A stretch of DNA of 64,000 nucleotides, taken from positions 12,988 to 76,987 of the forward strand of contig NZWA01000041.1 of the NCBI GenBank assembly GCA_002697505.1, written 5' to 3'. Position 1 is the stretch's first letter. Each line of letters begins with the position of its first letter. Positions 36,909 to 44,286 of this stretch are shown in pieces. The stretch is from Flavobacteriales bacterium. GTDB taxonomy: Bacteria > Bacteroidota > Bacteroidia > Flavobacteriales > BACL11. The notes under the pieces were generated by a model, which saw nothing but the letters and a program-made list of their open reading frames with translations, searched no databases and was not told where the DNA came from. The position numbers and the translations under genes were made by a program.

Positions 36909-38045
36909 ATGAATATAACTAAACCAAGATTAGATCAATTTAAAATAACCGGAAGCACGGTTGGAGATTTGTATTTTCCGAACGTCATCTTTCTTGCCAA
37001 GTTTGATGGCTCAAATGGCAGCACCAGCATCACAGATTCCAGCAACAAAAATAATTCAATAACTGTAAACGGAGGCGCTCAAATTTCGACGGCGGCTAGT
37101 AAGTTCGGCGGGAGTAGTCTTAAACTTGACTATGAAAATGCTGGGACAGGAGATAGATTAGTTGCCGATACAGTGGCGGATAATTTAACGTCAACTACTC
37201 ATACTATAGAGTTTTGGTTTAAAACTGATATGGCAGATGGTCATATCACTAGCCAAAATCCTGCCTTTTTTGGATTTAATGATGCTGGTAGCAGTTACGA
37301 TAATAGACTCGTACTACTAATGTATAGCAAAACCGAACTTCGCTTTTATCGTGGCGTTAGTTATACAGCTTTGACAGTCAGCGCTTTAAATGATGACGCA
37401 TGGCATCATATAGCAATTGTTTCTGACGGAACAGATTATGATATATATTTAGATGGCAGCAGAATAAGTTCAGATGCAGGGGATTCTAGGCAAATAAATT
37501 CAAACGATACTTTTATTATCGGCGCAGAACTGGATTCTGGTCCAAGTACAGGTAATTATTTTAGCGGCTATATAGATGATTTTAGAATTACTAACGCAGT
37601 AGCTAGATATAGTGGAGCTTCTTTCGCTTTACCTACAACGCATCTGACTTCCGAGGGAGATGTCAATAAACACATCGTCGTCAACTCCGATGCGGATGGA
37701 GTGGCGATTGGAACAGGCGGCATTAACCAAGCGCGGATTGCAAAAGCATGGATAAATCTTGACTCAACTCAAGCAGCAGCAAGTATGATAAGGGAAAGCT
37801 ATAATGTTAGTAGCATGACGGACACAGCTACAGGCAGATATACTATTAATTTTTCGACTGCTTTATCTAATGCAAACTATTGTTTTGCAGGTAGCGCAGG
37901 AAATAATGCGAGCACAACTACAAACGGTAGGGACATTACAAATGACGGGACAAGAACAACTTCTGCATTGCCGATAAGAGTGACTCGTGACAATGACGTA
38001 GCCGTAGAAGATTCTTATGTAGGAATAATAGTTTTCGGGAATTAA
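36909..38045 (+). CDS. Short LamG fibre protein 6 (type A)
   Basis: This 378-residue protein has the leader FKITGSTVGDLYFPNVIFLAKF. The LamG core shows THTIEFWFKTDMADG, AWHHIAIVSDGTDYDIYLDG and YIDDFRITNAVARYSGASFALPT. The linker reads LTSEGDVNKHIVVNSDADGV and the C-terminal domain begins QARIAKAWINLDS and ends VFGN. The variant SGASFALPT junction pairs it with the protein at 35748, so these two may be a more recent duplication. It starts three bases after the previous stop. Confidence 0.85.
   Translation: MNITKPRLDQFKITGSTVGDLYFPNVIFLAKFDGSNGSTSITDSSNKNNSITVNGGAQISTAASKFGGSSLKLDYENAGTGDRLVADTVADNLTSTTHTIEFWFKTDMADGHITSQNPAFFGFNDAGSSYDNRLVLLMYSKTELRFYRGVSYTALTVSALNDDAWHHIAIVSDGTDYDIYLDGSRISSDAGDSRQINSNDTFIIGAELDSGPSTGNYFSGYIDDFRITNAVARYSGASFALPTTHLTSEGDVNKHIVVNSDADGVAIGTGGINQARIAKAWINLDSTQAAASMIRESYNVSSMTDTATGRYTINFSTALSNANYCFAGSAGNNASTTTNGRDITNDGTRTTSALPIRVTRDNDVAVEDSYVGIIVFGN
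37641..37751 (+). repeat. Conserved LamG-cassette DNA block, copy 6
   Basis: Sixth copy; its ACTCCGATGCGGATGGAGTG stretch equals copy 2. Confidence 0.8.
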
Positions 38046-38048
38046 AAA

Positions 38049-38261
38049 ATGAAAAAAATTTTACTAACTTTTACTTTAATTTTCTCCGGTTGTTCAACCG
38101 TAGACGATCAAGGTAGGTTGGAAAAAGTCAGAATCGCCGTACCAGCTTTCTTCCAAATAGAAATGGACTACTATAAAGATAAAGAGAACAAAGGCAAGGG
38201 AAGTGTAAGTACTGATACTGTTAACGGTTATCCTAAATTAATGGACATGATAAGAAAATGA
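38049..38261 (+). CDS. Small lipoprotein inserted in the LamG array
   Basis: This 70-residue protein has a lipoprotein signal (KKILLTFTLIFSGC, lipobox FSGC, modified Cys at about residue 15). The mature part is short and charged with KVRIAVPAFFQIEMDYYKD. It uses the same TTTTCGGGAATTAAAAAATG junction as the LamG cassettes and overlaps the next LamG start by four bases (ATGA). A periplasmic or outer-membrane-anchored lipoprotein has no obvious place among fibre genes. It could be a superinfection-exclusion factor acting on the same receptor, a second spanin-like protein, or a moron. No family is recognised. Confidence 0.6.
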   Translation: MKKILLTFTLIFSGCSTVDDQGRLEKVRIAVPAFFQIEMDYYKDKENKGKGSVSTDTVNGYPKLMDMIRK

Positions 38262-39361
38262 GTTTTAACGCGCCAGATATAAGACAGTTTAAGTTGACCG
38301 GAAGTACGGTTGGAGATGTACACTTTCCAAAAGTGAAGCTTCTTTTACCTTTCAATGGCTCAAACGGTGCAACGTCAACGACTGATAGTAGTAATAGTAA
38401 TAATTCAGTGACTTTCGTTGGTACTGCTCAAATATCCACGGCGCAAAGCAAGTTCGGCGGCAGCAGTATGTTGTTCGACGGTGATAGCGATTATTTAACT
38501 GTAACTAATAGTAGTTTTAGCACTTTTAATGCGTCCGGTGCGACGTTTACTATAGAATTTTGGGTTTATTTTAACTCCATAAGTGGACAACAAGACTTTG
38601 TAATGAATTATGCTAGTTCTAGTGGTGGGCTAATAATTAGAAAAACTAGCGGGCATGTCATACAGACAAACTTATCGGGAGATGGTGCTGATATAACTGG
38701 TACGACTACGGTGTCAACTGGCCAGTGGTATCATGTAGCATTATCTGGTTCTAGTGGAAGTTATAAGTTGTTTTTAAATGGTACCCAAGAAGGCAGTACT
38801 TATACGGGGGCACTTGGGGCTGGTAGTAGTACTTATCAAATAGGAGCCTTTTACTGGTCGAGCACTCTTTATAATCCCCTGAATGGGTACTTGGATGATA
38901 TGCGTTTCACCGCTGGTCTAGCAAGATATACTTCAAACTTTACTCCGCCAACTTCTGCCCATTCAACTTCCGCCGGAGATGCAAATAAACAAATAATTGT
39001 AAACTCCGACGCGGATGGAGTTGATGTAGGAACCGGCGGAATAAACCAAGCACGGATTGCAAAAGCTTGGGTTAATTTTGAGGGAACGGATACCTCTAAT
39101 ATAAGGGGTTCTTATAATGTGAGTAGCATTTCTGACAGAGGTACTGGACTATTTACGGTTAATTTTTCGACAGCGATGACTGACGCAAATTATGCCGTTA
39201 ATGCTACGAGTGGTCACGGCAGCGATACTGCTACGACGGCAACCGCTCGTACAGGAGGAACTATTTCGACGACGGCTTGCCATATAAGTACTGGTTACAG
39301 ATCAAGCTCTTCGGTGCTTGCAGATATGAACTATAACGCGGTAACATTTTTCGGGAATTAA
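38258..39361 (+). CDS. Short LamG fibre protein 7 (type A)
   Basis: This 367-residue protein has the leader FKLTGSTVGDVHFPKVKLLLPF. The LamG core (TFTIEFWVYFNSIS, QWYHVALSGSSGSYKLFLNG, YLDDMRFTAGLARYTSNFTPP) is closest to the protein at 33463. The linker differs at AHSTSAGDANKQIIVNSDADGVDVG, replacing the usual VAIG. The C-terminal domain begins [13 protein letters not shown] and ends FFGN. It is the last cassette of the array; a sigma70-like promoter follows within six bases of its stop. Confidence 0.85.
   Translation: MSFNAPDIRQFKLTGSTVGDVHFPKVKLLLPFNGSNGATSTTDSSNSNNSVTFVGTAQISTAQSKFGGSSMLFDGDSDYLTVTNSSFSTFNASGATFTIEFWVYFNSISGQQDFVMNYASSSGGLIIRKTSGHVIQTNLSGDGADITGTTTVSTGQWYHVALSGSSGSYKLFLNGTQEGSTYTGALGAGSSTYQIGAFYWSSTLYNPLNGYLDDMRFTAGLARYTSNFTPPTSAHSTSAGDANKQIIVNSDADGVDVGTGGINQARIAKAWVNFEGTDTSNIRGSYNVSSISDRGTGLFTVNFSTAMTDANYAVNATSGHGSDTATTATARTGGTISTTACHISTGYRSSSSVLADMNYNAVTFFGN
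38960..39070 (+). repeat. Conserved LamG-cassette DNA block, copy 7
   Basis: Seventh and most diverged copy; encodes HSTSAGDANK to AKAW. Confidence 0.75.
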
Positions 39362-39366
39362 AAAAA

Positions 39367-39394
39367 TTGACTTTTAGCAAAAAAAATCTATAAT
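39367..39394 (+). promoter_or_regulatory. Sigma70-type promoter
   Basis: TTGACT (39367-39372) and TATAAT (39389-39394) are separated by 16 bases. This is the best host-type promoter in the window. A GTGTAATATA motif follows at 39397, so two promoter signals may be stacked before the ATG at 39412. Confidence 0.65.
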
Positions 39395-39396
39395 AA

Positions 39397-39406
39397 GTGT
39401 AATATA
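39397..39406 (+). promoter_or_regulatory. GTGTAATATA motif
   Basis: It lies 15 bases before the ATG at 39412 and directly downstream of a sigma70-type -10 box. Confidence 0.5.
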
Positions 39407-39411
39407 ATAAA

Positions 39412-39648
39412 ATGGACATCACAGGAAGAATCATTTATCCGACAGCTCCCGCAGAAGGAGAAAGCCATAGCGGTGTCGCAGTAGTTGTCCCGGCTCCTCA
39501 GGCCGTCGAACGAGGCGAAACCCATGAAGAGTTTATGGCTAGAATTGCCGCTAAAGACGTACCCGCAGGAGTTCCTTATCAAATTATCCCTATCGGCGAC
39601 CTCCCTGCCGACAGGTATTTCAGAAACGCTTGGGAGTATTCGGAGTAA
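39412..39648 (+). CDS. Small fibre-assembly-like protein
   Basis: This 78-residue protein has a C-terminal signature LPADRYFRNAWEYSE, the DRxFRNAW pattern found in small proteins encoded beside tail fibre genes in many phages. It is usually followed by a partner like the next gene. Tail-fibre assembly or chaperone activity is plausible from position right after the fibre locus but has not been shown for this family to my knowledge. It is preceded by the sigma70-like promoter and a GTGTAAT motif. Confidence 0.6.
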   Translation: MDITGRIIYPTAPAEGESHSGVAVVVPAPQAVERGETHEEFMARIAAKDVPAGVPYQIIPIGDLPADRYFRNAWEYSE

Positions 39649-39654
39649 TAAATT

Positions 39655-39927
39655 ATGCCAATCGGAGTAAATATCCCAAAAGCTAAGGAGCTCCAGAAGG
39701 AGCGCTTTCGCCAAGTTCGCAAGCCGCTTTTAGAGGCACTAGATATTGATTATCAACGTGCTGACGAAGCAGGGGACGCATCCAAGAAAACAGAAATCGC
39801 CACTAAAAAGCAAGCTTTGAGAGATGTGACAAATAGCACTGCTCTTAATGACGCTACTACAGAAGCCGAAGTTCGCGCTGTGTGGGACACTGATGTTCTT
39901 GGAACTAGACCTGCCGAACATACTTAA
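39655..39927 (+). CDS. Small helical partner of the fibre-assembly-like protein
   Basis: This 90-residue protein is predicted all-helical and strongly charged, with the pattern KERFRQVRKPLLEALDIDYQRA...KKQALRDVT (split around residues 15-60). Proteins of this type accompany DRxFRNAW proteins beside fibre genes in many phages and are often called tail-fibre assembly or hypothetical. It starts six bases after its partner. An assembly-factor role is inferred. Confidence 0.6.
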   Translation: MPIGVNIPKAKELQKERFRQVRKPLLEALDIDYQRADEAGDASKKTEIATKKQALRDVTNSTALNDATTEAEVRAVWDTDVLGTRPAEHT

Positions 39928-39941
39928 TTTTCCAAAAAAAC

Positions 39942-39970
39942 TTCATATAGTGTAATTTATACTATATGAA
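39942..39970 (+). promoter_or_regulatory. Inverted repeat spanning motif and start codon
   Basis: TTCATATAGT (39942-39951) and ACTATATGAA (39961-39970) are perfect 10-bp inverted arms around GTAATTTAT. The GTGTAAT motif starts at 39950 and the ATG of the connector gene (39966) lies in the right arm. It could be an operator or an mRNA hairpin hiding the start. Confidence 0.6.
39950..39958 (+). promoter_or_regulatory. GTGTAATTT motif
   Basis: It lies 16 bases before the ATG at 39966 and heads the head-tail connector unit. Confidence 0.5.
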
Positions 39971-40520
39971 AGTTGTCGATATCGCTGACGAAATCTTCAG
40001 AGAACTCTCTGAACCTTCAACTTTGTCTATTCCCGCTATTGCTTACTGGGTTAGGAGCAATGTCGGAGAATTAAATAATTATTTAAACACTTCTTTTCGA
40101 GTAAGTCATTCTACTTTTGAAATAGAAGAAAGAGTAGATGTCACAGGAAGGCAGCCTGTTTCTTTTAATAGCTCTGTAGATAATGACACTTTAGAACTTC
40201 AGTTTGAGGAAAAGGCTGTCCTTAAAAAAATGTATAACGTGCACTATTACGACCAGCAACTAAGATCGACTTTAGGAGCTGCTTCTAATGACCCGGTAGT
40301 GGAAGTAGTTTCTGATGGATCTAAAGTTCGCAAAATTAACAAAAACGAACTTAGCAAAACTTACGCATCTTTAAAAAGACAAGAGTACGAAGAGCTGAGT
40401 GATATGATTAATGCGTACAAACTAAGACTTTCGGCGCCGGTTCAAGTCGCAGGAGATGATACCACAGTTGGCGCGCACGATCCTTTCAGAACACAGCACT
40501 TTAATAGATCTACAATCTAA
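39966..40520 (+). CDS. Head-tail connector (adaptor) protein
   Basis: This 184-residue protein starts a four-gene run ending at the major tail gene, the canonical place of connector proteins. It has an N-terminal helical region (VVDIADEIFRELSEPSTLSIPAIAYWVRSNVGELNNYL) with the predicted helical bundle of gp6/gp15-type adaptors that dock on the portal. Residues 45-85 are beta, and a C-terminal helix (LSKTYASLKRQEYEELSDMINAYKLRL) is followed by a flexible tail. The assignment comes from order and predicted fold; sequence identity to named adaptors is not obvious. Confidence 0.6.
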   Translation: MKVVDIADEIFRELSEPSTLSIPAIAYWVRSNVGELNNYLNTSFRVSHSTFEIEERVDVTGRQPVSFNSSVDNDTLELQFEEKAVLKKMYNVHYYDQQLRSTLGAASNDPVVEVVSDGSKVRKINKNELSKTYASLKRQEYEELSDMINAYKLRLSAPVQVAGDDTTVGAHDPFRTQHFNRSTI

Positions 40521-40522
40521 AT

Positions 40523-40960
40523 ATGGCTTCTTTAATACCAGAGTCAAGTAAGACGGATTTCATCAATGCTTTGAACGATCACTTCGATACTTTTAAAGAA
40601 ACTATAACTATATTTAAAGAACCAAAAAAAGTTATCACTAATCAGTCTCAGAGTATATATGCTGGATATGGAGCGCAAAAAGAAATCGTTGAATATCAAA
40701 CAGTTAGCAATACTTTTGATGCTTTAGTAAATTTTAAAGAAAGACAAAACGAAGAAGTCGTCGACGATATAAAAGTAGAAGATATTAGAGGTGAAGTAAG
40801 AATTAAAGTAGAACAAGACTGCAGAGATTATATAAAAAATAATGGCAAAACTCAGTCTATAGTTGTCCAAGGCAAGAACTACAATGTAATCACAGATGAT
40901 GGCACAAGAGAATATCTGGGTCAGAAATATTTTGTGTTTTATTTAGAAGCTACAACCTAA
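40523..40960 (+). CDS. Head closure (stopper) protein candidate
   Basis: This 145-residue protein lies two bases after the connector candidate and overlaps the next gene by one base. It is predicted mainly beta, with KETITIFKEPKKVITN, VRIKVEQDCRDYI and a YNVITDDGTREYLGQKYFVFYLE C-terminus, consistent with the small beta-barrel stoppers (gp16-, FII-like) that seal the portal channel. Its position, second in the connector run, is the main support. Confidence 0.55.
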   Translation: MASLIPESSKTDFINALNDHFDTFKETITIFKEPKKVITNQSQSIYAGYGAQKEIVEYQTVSNTFDALVNFKERQNEEVVDDIKVEDIRGEVRIKVEQDCRDYIKNNGKTQSIVVQGKNYNVITDDGTREYLGQKYFVFYLEATT

Positions 40961-41562
40961 TGGCAAGAAAACTTAAGTTAAATCTCCAGCAAATGCTCAA
41001 AAAACAGTTTGACCCGAGCAAATCAAAAGCTTTGGAGAATCTAGCTTACGCCTCTGCATCTAAAAAAGTAAAGACGGCGCAGCAAATGTTGCTTCAGGAA
41101 ATAGACGAGCATGAAGTTACGCAAAGCTTGGAGAACGGAACTAAAAGTTCTGCGTTAGGGTATCAAGCTAATATTTTCGAATTTTTAGGATTTAATAGAG
41201 GAGACAAGCCTGTTGAGGTATTGAGATCTGCGTACTCAAACTTCATACATCTAAAAAGGGTACCGCTTAAAAAGAAAGTAAGCGCAACTAAGATAAATTA
41301 TGATTTTACAGTAAGTTATCCAAGTTTGACAGAGATATACGCACAAACTCCGTTACCTTGGGGCGGCGGACGAAGTTGGGTGAGAGCTATCGAAAAAGGT
41401 GGGGTTAGCAATTTTAATTTTACTTTGGCTAATTCAAGATTTACAACGAGCAGGTCTGGCACTGCCATTCAGTCAAAATATCAAGTAAGAGATTTTAATT
41501 ATAAACCAGTTCCATACTTATCTCCTATAATAAATAAATTTAGAGCTAACTTAGGATTATGA
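40960..41562 (+). CDS. Tail-completion or neck protein
   Basis: This 200-residue basic protein is third in the connector run. The N-terminal half is helical (KLNLQQMLKKQFDPSKSKALENLAY and ASKKVKTAQQMLLQEIDEHEVTQ). The C-terminal half is beta with SWVRAIEKGGVSNFNFT and a basic tail. Proteins with this profile in this slot (HK97 gp10-like) help join head and tail. It overlaps the neighbours by one and four bases, so all four genes are probably coupled. Confidence 0.55.
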   Translation: MARKLKLNLQQMLKKQFDPSKSKALENLAYASASKKVKTAQQMLLQEIDEHEVTQSLENGTKSSALGYQANIFEFLGFNRGDKPVEVLRSAYSNFIHLKRVPLKKKVSATKINYDFTVSYPSLTEIYAQTPLPWGGGRSWVRAIEKGGVSNFNFTLANSRFTTSRSGTAIQSKYQVRDFNYKPVPYLSPIINKFRANLGL

Positions 41563-42428
41563 AGCCACAATTTGATAACAAGGTAATGTCTAGTTTTTTC
41601 TTATGGTTTGACAACAAACTATTAGATAAAGGCGAAGCTTTTGAAAACGTAACTGGTAAATTTTATGACGCATCTGAAGAATACCAAGGTTTTAGTACGT
41701 ATGCTAGTTCGTATTCTCAGTTCGTAGCAGATGCATCTATAACTGGAGCGACAATCCCTACGGGCATTTATGTTGGCGAAAACAATCTAGTAAATCGCGG
41801 AGAAGGTGGCGCAACCGGTCTTTTTGATATTAATTATCTAGATGGAAAAGTATATTTTTCCGGAGATCAAACAGCAGACATAACAGGTTCATTTGCCATC
41901 AAAGATTTTAATGTATACCTAACTAATCAACCAGAAGACAAGATTCTTTTTGAAACAAAATACACAGAAAGAAATAAAATTGACATAACACCAACTGGTC
42001 TGGAAGCAGGTACTAAAACATACCCAGTTGTATATTTAAAAAGTATGGGCAGTTCTAATGAACCGATAGCTTTTGGCGGCCAAGATCAGACAACTGTAAA
42101 TGTTAGGGCTATAGTATTAGCGCAGAGTCAGTTCGAGTTAGACGCAGTTGGGTCTATATTTAGAGATACTCAAAAGACTTTAGTGCCACTCTTCGACGAA
42201 AACGAGATGCCATTTAACTCTTTTGGTGGATACAAAGATGGAGACCAGTACAATTTCTCAACTTCTACAGCTTCTAAAGGTTCAGCTAACTCTTGCTTTA
42301 TAGAAGAAGTATTTGTGTCAAATTTAGAAAGAGGGGTGCAAAGTAGGATACGAGACCTTAATCCTGATATTTTTACTAATATTATTGATTTCGAGCTTAC
42401 TAAGTTCAGATATCCCCGAGATTGTTGA
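41559..42428 (+). CDS. Tail terminator-position protein
   Basis: This 289-residue protein is the last gene before the major tail protein, the usual slot of the tail terminator. It is longer than typical terminators (130-170 residues). The region RAIVLAQSQFELDAVGSIFRDTQKTLVPLFDENEMPF (around residues 185-222) and the C-terminal LTKFRYP resemble an alpha/beta terminator core. The N-terminal 160 residues look like an added beta domain. Alternatively it is a neck or collar protein. Function is inferred from order. Confidence 0.5.
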   Translation: MKPQFDNKVMSSFFLWFDNKLLDKGEAFENVTGKFYDASEEYQGFSTYASSYSQFVADASITGATIPTGIYVGENNLVNRGEGGATGLFDINYLDGKVYFSGDQTADITGSFAIKDFNVYLTNQPEDKILFETKYTERNKIDITPTGLEAGTKTYPVVYLKSMGSSNEPIAFGGQDQTTVNVRAIVLAQSQFELDAVGSIFRDTQKTLVPLFDENEMPFNSFGGYKDGDQYNFSTSTASKGSANSCFIEEVFVSNLERGVQSRIRDLNPDIFTNIIDFELTKFRYPRDC

Positions 42429-42456
42429 TTTTTATTTCTCTTTTGGCGATATTAAC

Positions 42457-42464
42457 TGTAATAT
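42457..42464 (+). promoter_or_regulatory. Variant TGTAATAT motif before major tail gene
   Basis: ACTGTAATATC lies 36 bases before the ATG at 42493. This site lacks the first G of GTGTAAT and has a longer leader with AAAAAGG as ribosome binding site. Confidence 0.35.
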
Positions 42465-42492
42465 CAAATAACAACTTTAAAAAGGTTTTAAC

Positions 42493-43734
42493 ATGGCTAG
42501 AAACAGAGTAATTTATCAAAGTGAGGCTTTATTCGTAGGCCAGAAGACTGGTGTGACAGACGCTCATACTTCTGCAGGCGACATTAAGCAGCTTCATAGA
42601 GTCCAGTCGGCCAACTACGCTTTCAGCGTAGCCCGAACTGATGTCAATCAATTCGGCGAACTCGCTGCTATTGATAGAGTAGTATTAGACACTCCAACAG
42701 TAAGTTTGGACTATTCTTACTTATTGTCGAATATGTCTAATGAAGAAAACATGGGCTTTTTTGTTAACACAAAAGAAGTAGGTACAAGCAGTCTAGTTTC
42801 TGCTCTTTCTGGTATTCTTAATAAGACAGAAGATGAAAGAAACTACTTCATTCAAACTTCTCGCGAAGGTGAAGATGCGGTCGGAGACACTACTAGAGAT
42901 AACGCAGGCGTAGCAAGAGGTAGCACAATAGGAATTGGTAACGGATTTGTAACTTCTTATAGCTCAGAAGCTTCTGTAGGAGGTTTTCCAACCGTTTCTG
43001 TTGCTGTAGAAGGTATGAACATGCTTTTCTCTACAGGAACTCAGAACGTTCCTAACCCCGGCATAAATAGAACAGATGGCTCCGCGTCTACCACAAAGAT
43101 TAGCTTGCCGACTGTCAGCGGAGACTTTAAAGATTCTAGCGAGCAAAGTGGTATACTTTCTATCAGTACTCTTCGCCCGGGAGACATCACTATTAAAATA
43201 GCAGAACATTCTACAGATGGTTCATTTGGAAGTGATGACTATGATCTCGGAGGCGCTAAGCTTCCAGCAGCTGACGGAGACACGACAAACTCCGCAAACA
43301 TTCAAAGCTATAACATTTCTTTTGACTTAGGCAGAACACCAATTCAAAGACTTGGTAATAGATTTGCATTTGCTCGTGAGGTTGACTTTCCTGTTAATGT
43401 TAGCTTGAGTCTTGACGCTATCATGACAGACCTTACAACTGGTAACCTTAACGATCTAGTTGATTGTGAAAAGTCTTACGACATTCAAATACAACTTAAG
43501 GGAATCACGGGATCTGCTTGCGATACAGTTAAGACTGATGTCGCAGCTTATGTTCTGAAAAATATGAAGCCAGATTCACAATCTTATAGTTCTTCAATCG
43601 GAGACAATAAGACTGTTACTTTAGACTTCTCAACTCAAATCGGTGGGCCAAGAGATACAAACGCAGGTGTATTCTTCAAGGGCGTTACTCAAACTCAAGC
43701 TCCTTCTGATATGGACGGATCCTTCGCAAGCTAA
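42493..43734 (+). CDS. Major tail tube protein
   Basis: This 413-residue protein is the likely tail tube subunit: it follows the connector series and precedes the chaperone-like genes and tape measure. It is predicted all-beta. Landmarks shared with the paralogue at 3575 include NRVIYQSEALFVG, KQLHRVQSANY, YSYLLSNMSNEENMG, SYSSEASVGGFP, RPGDI and IGDNKTVTLDFSTQ. It has its own AAAAAGG ribosome binding site and a 64-base leader, unlike most genes here, fitting strong independent expression. A C-terminal segment after the tube core is short. Confidence 0.8.
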   Translation: MARNRVIYQSEALFVGQKTGVTDAHTSAGDIKQLHRVQSANYAFSVARTDVNQFGELAAIDRVVLDTPTVSLDYSYLLSNMSNEENMGFFVNTKEVGTSSLVSALSGILNKTEDERNYFIQTSREGEDAVGDTTRDNAGVARGSTIGIGNGFVTSYSSEASVGGFPTVSVAVEGMNMLFSTGTQNVPNPGINRTDGSASTTKISLPTVSGDFKDSSEQSGILSISTLRPGDITIKIAEHSTDGSFGSDDYDLGGAKLPAADGDTTNSANIQSYNISFDLGRTPIQRLGNRFAFAREVDFPVNVSLSLDAIMTDLTTGNLNDLVDCEKSYDIQIQLKGITGSACDTVKTDVAAYVLKNMKPDSQSYSSSIGDNKTVTLDFSTQIGGPRDTNAGVFFKGVTQTQAPSDMDGSFAS

Positions 43735-43754
43735 TATTTAGGAGATAAAACATT

Positions 43755-43970
43755 ATGGCAAGAGACGCAGAGTATTGGAGAAGAAGACATGGTGCGAAAA
43801 CGGAGGCGGAACTTTCCGCCCCGGCACCAGAACCGACCCCGGAGCCACCCGCTCCCGCACCGGAACCAGAGCCAACGCCGGAACCAGAGCCCGAGCCAGA
43901 GCCACCCGCTCCTGAGCCAGCTCCAGAGCCGCCTGCTCCGGAACCAGCTCCGGAAGCTCCTGAGGAGTAA
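43755..43970 (+). CDS. Small Pro/Glu/Ala-repeat protein
   Basis: This 71-residue protein has a folded-looking start (ARDAEYWRRRHGAKTEAELS) followed by about 50 residues made almost only of Pro, Glu, Ala and a few Thr in PEP/PAPE units, certain to be extended and acidic. It sits between the major tail gene (20 bases away, with GGAG-type ribosome binding site) and a terminator, so it is probably made in large amounts with the tube. The YWRRRHGAKTEAEL start recurs on short phage proteins in tail operons. It may decorate the tail or act as a spacer; function is unknown. Confidence 0.6.
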   Translation: MARDAEYWRRRHGAKTEAELSAPAPEPTPEPPAPAPEPEPTPEPEPEPEPPAPEPAPEPPAPEPAPEAPEE

Positions 43971-43976
43971 AGTTAG

Positions 43977-44002
43977 AAAAGCCCCCGAAAGGGGGCTTTT
44001 TT
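43977..44002 (+). terminator. Rho-independent terminator after tail tube operon
   Basis: Stem GCCCCC / GGGGGC, extended by A-T pairs, with a GAAA tetraloop (43987-43990) and followed by TTTTTT. Confidence 0.92.
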
Positions 44003-44013
44003 ATTATTTTTGT

Positions 44014-44020
44014 GTGTAAT
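44014..44020 (+). promoter_or_regulatory. GTGTAAT motif after terminator
   Basis: It lies 12 bases past the terminator and 41 bases before the ATG at 44055, placed to restart transcription for the chaperone and tape measure genes. Confidence 0.5.
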
Positions 44021-44054
44021 TATTTATAGGTAAAAGGTACAGTAAAGGTATATT

Positions 44055-44285
44055 ATGGAAAAAGATATTGTCGAAAACTTTTTCTCGTTTCAGTTAAAGA
44101 GAAAAATTACAGGATTATACAAGTCCTTCTTCTTCATTCTAGAAGATTTAAATTCAGAAGGTATAAAGATTCCCGAAGAAAACTATAAAAGAATACGCAA
44201 ACGTATCCTTGATCAAGGGAACGATACTATTCGCGAGCTAGAAGAATATTTTGACAAATATCTTGAATTCCATAAAAATAAATAA
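44055..44285 (+). CDS. Small helical protein, tail-assembly chaperone position
   Basis: This 76-residue, all-helical, charged protein (EKDIVENFFSFQLKRKITGLYKSFFFILEDLN...) lies directly after the tail tube terminator. Position between tube and tape measure suggests it takes part in tail assembly with the next gene, which begins one base after its stop. No conserved chaperone motif is recognised. The downstream reading frame is open 45 bases back into this gene, so a frameshifted fusion is formally possible. Confidence 0.55.
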   Translation: MEKDIVENFFSFQLKRKITGLYKSFFFILEDLNSEGIKIPEENYKRIRKRILDQGNDTIRELEEYFDKYLEFHKNK

Positions 44286-44286
44286 G

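Noticed and set aside
44251..44286. Upstream TTG start for the chaperone candidate
   Set aside because: It overlaps the preceding gene and lacks a ribosome binding site; kept only as a frameshift possibility.
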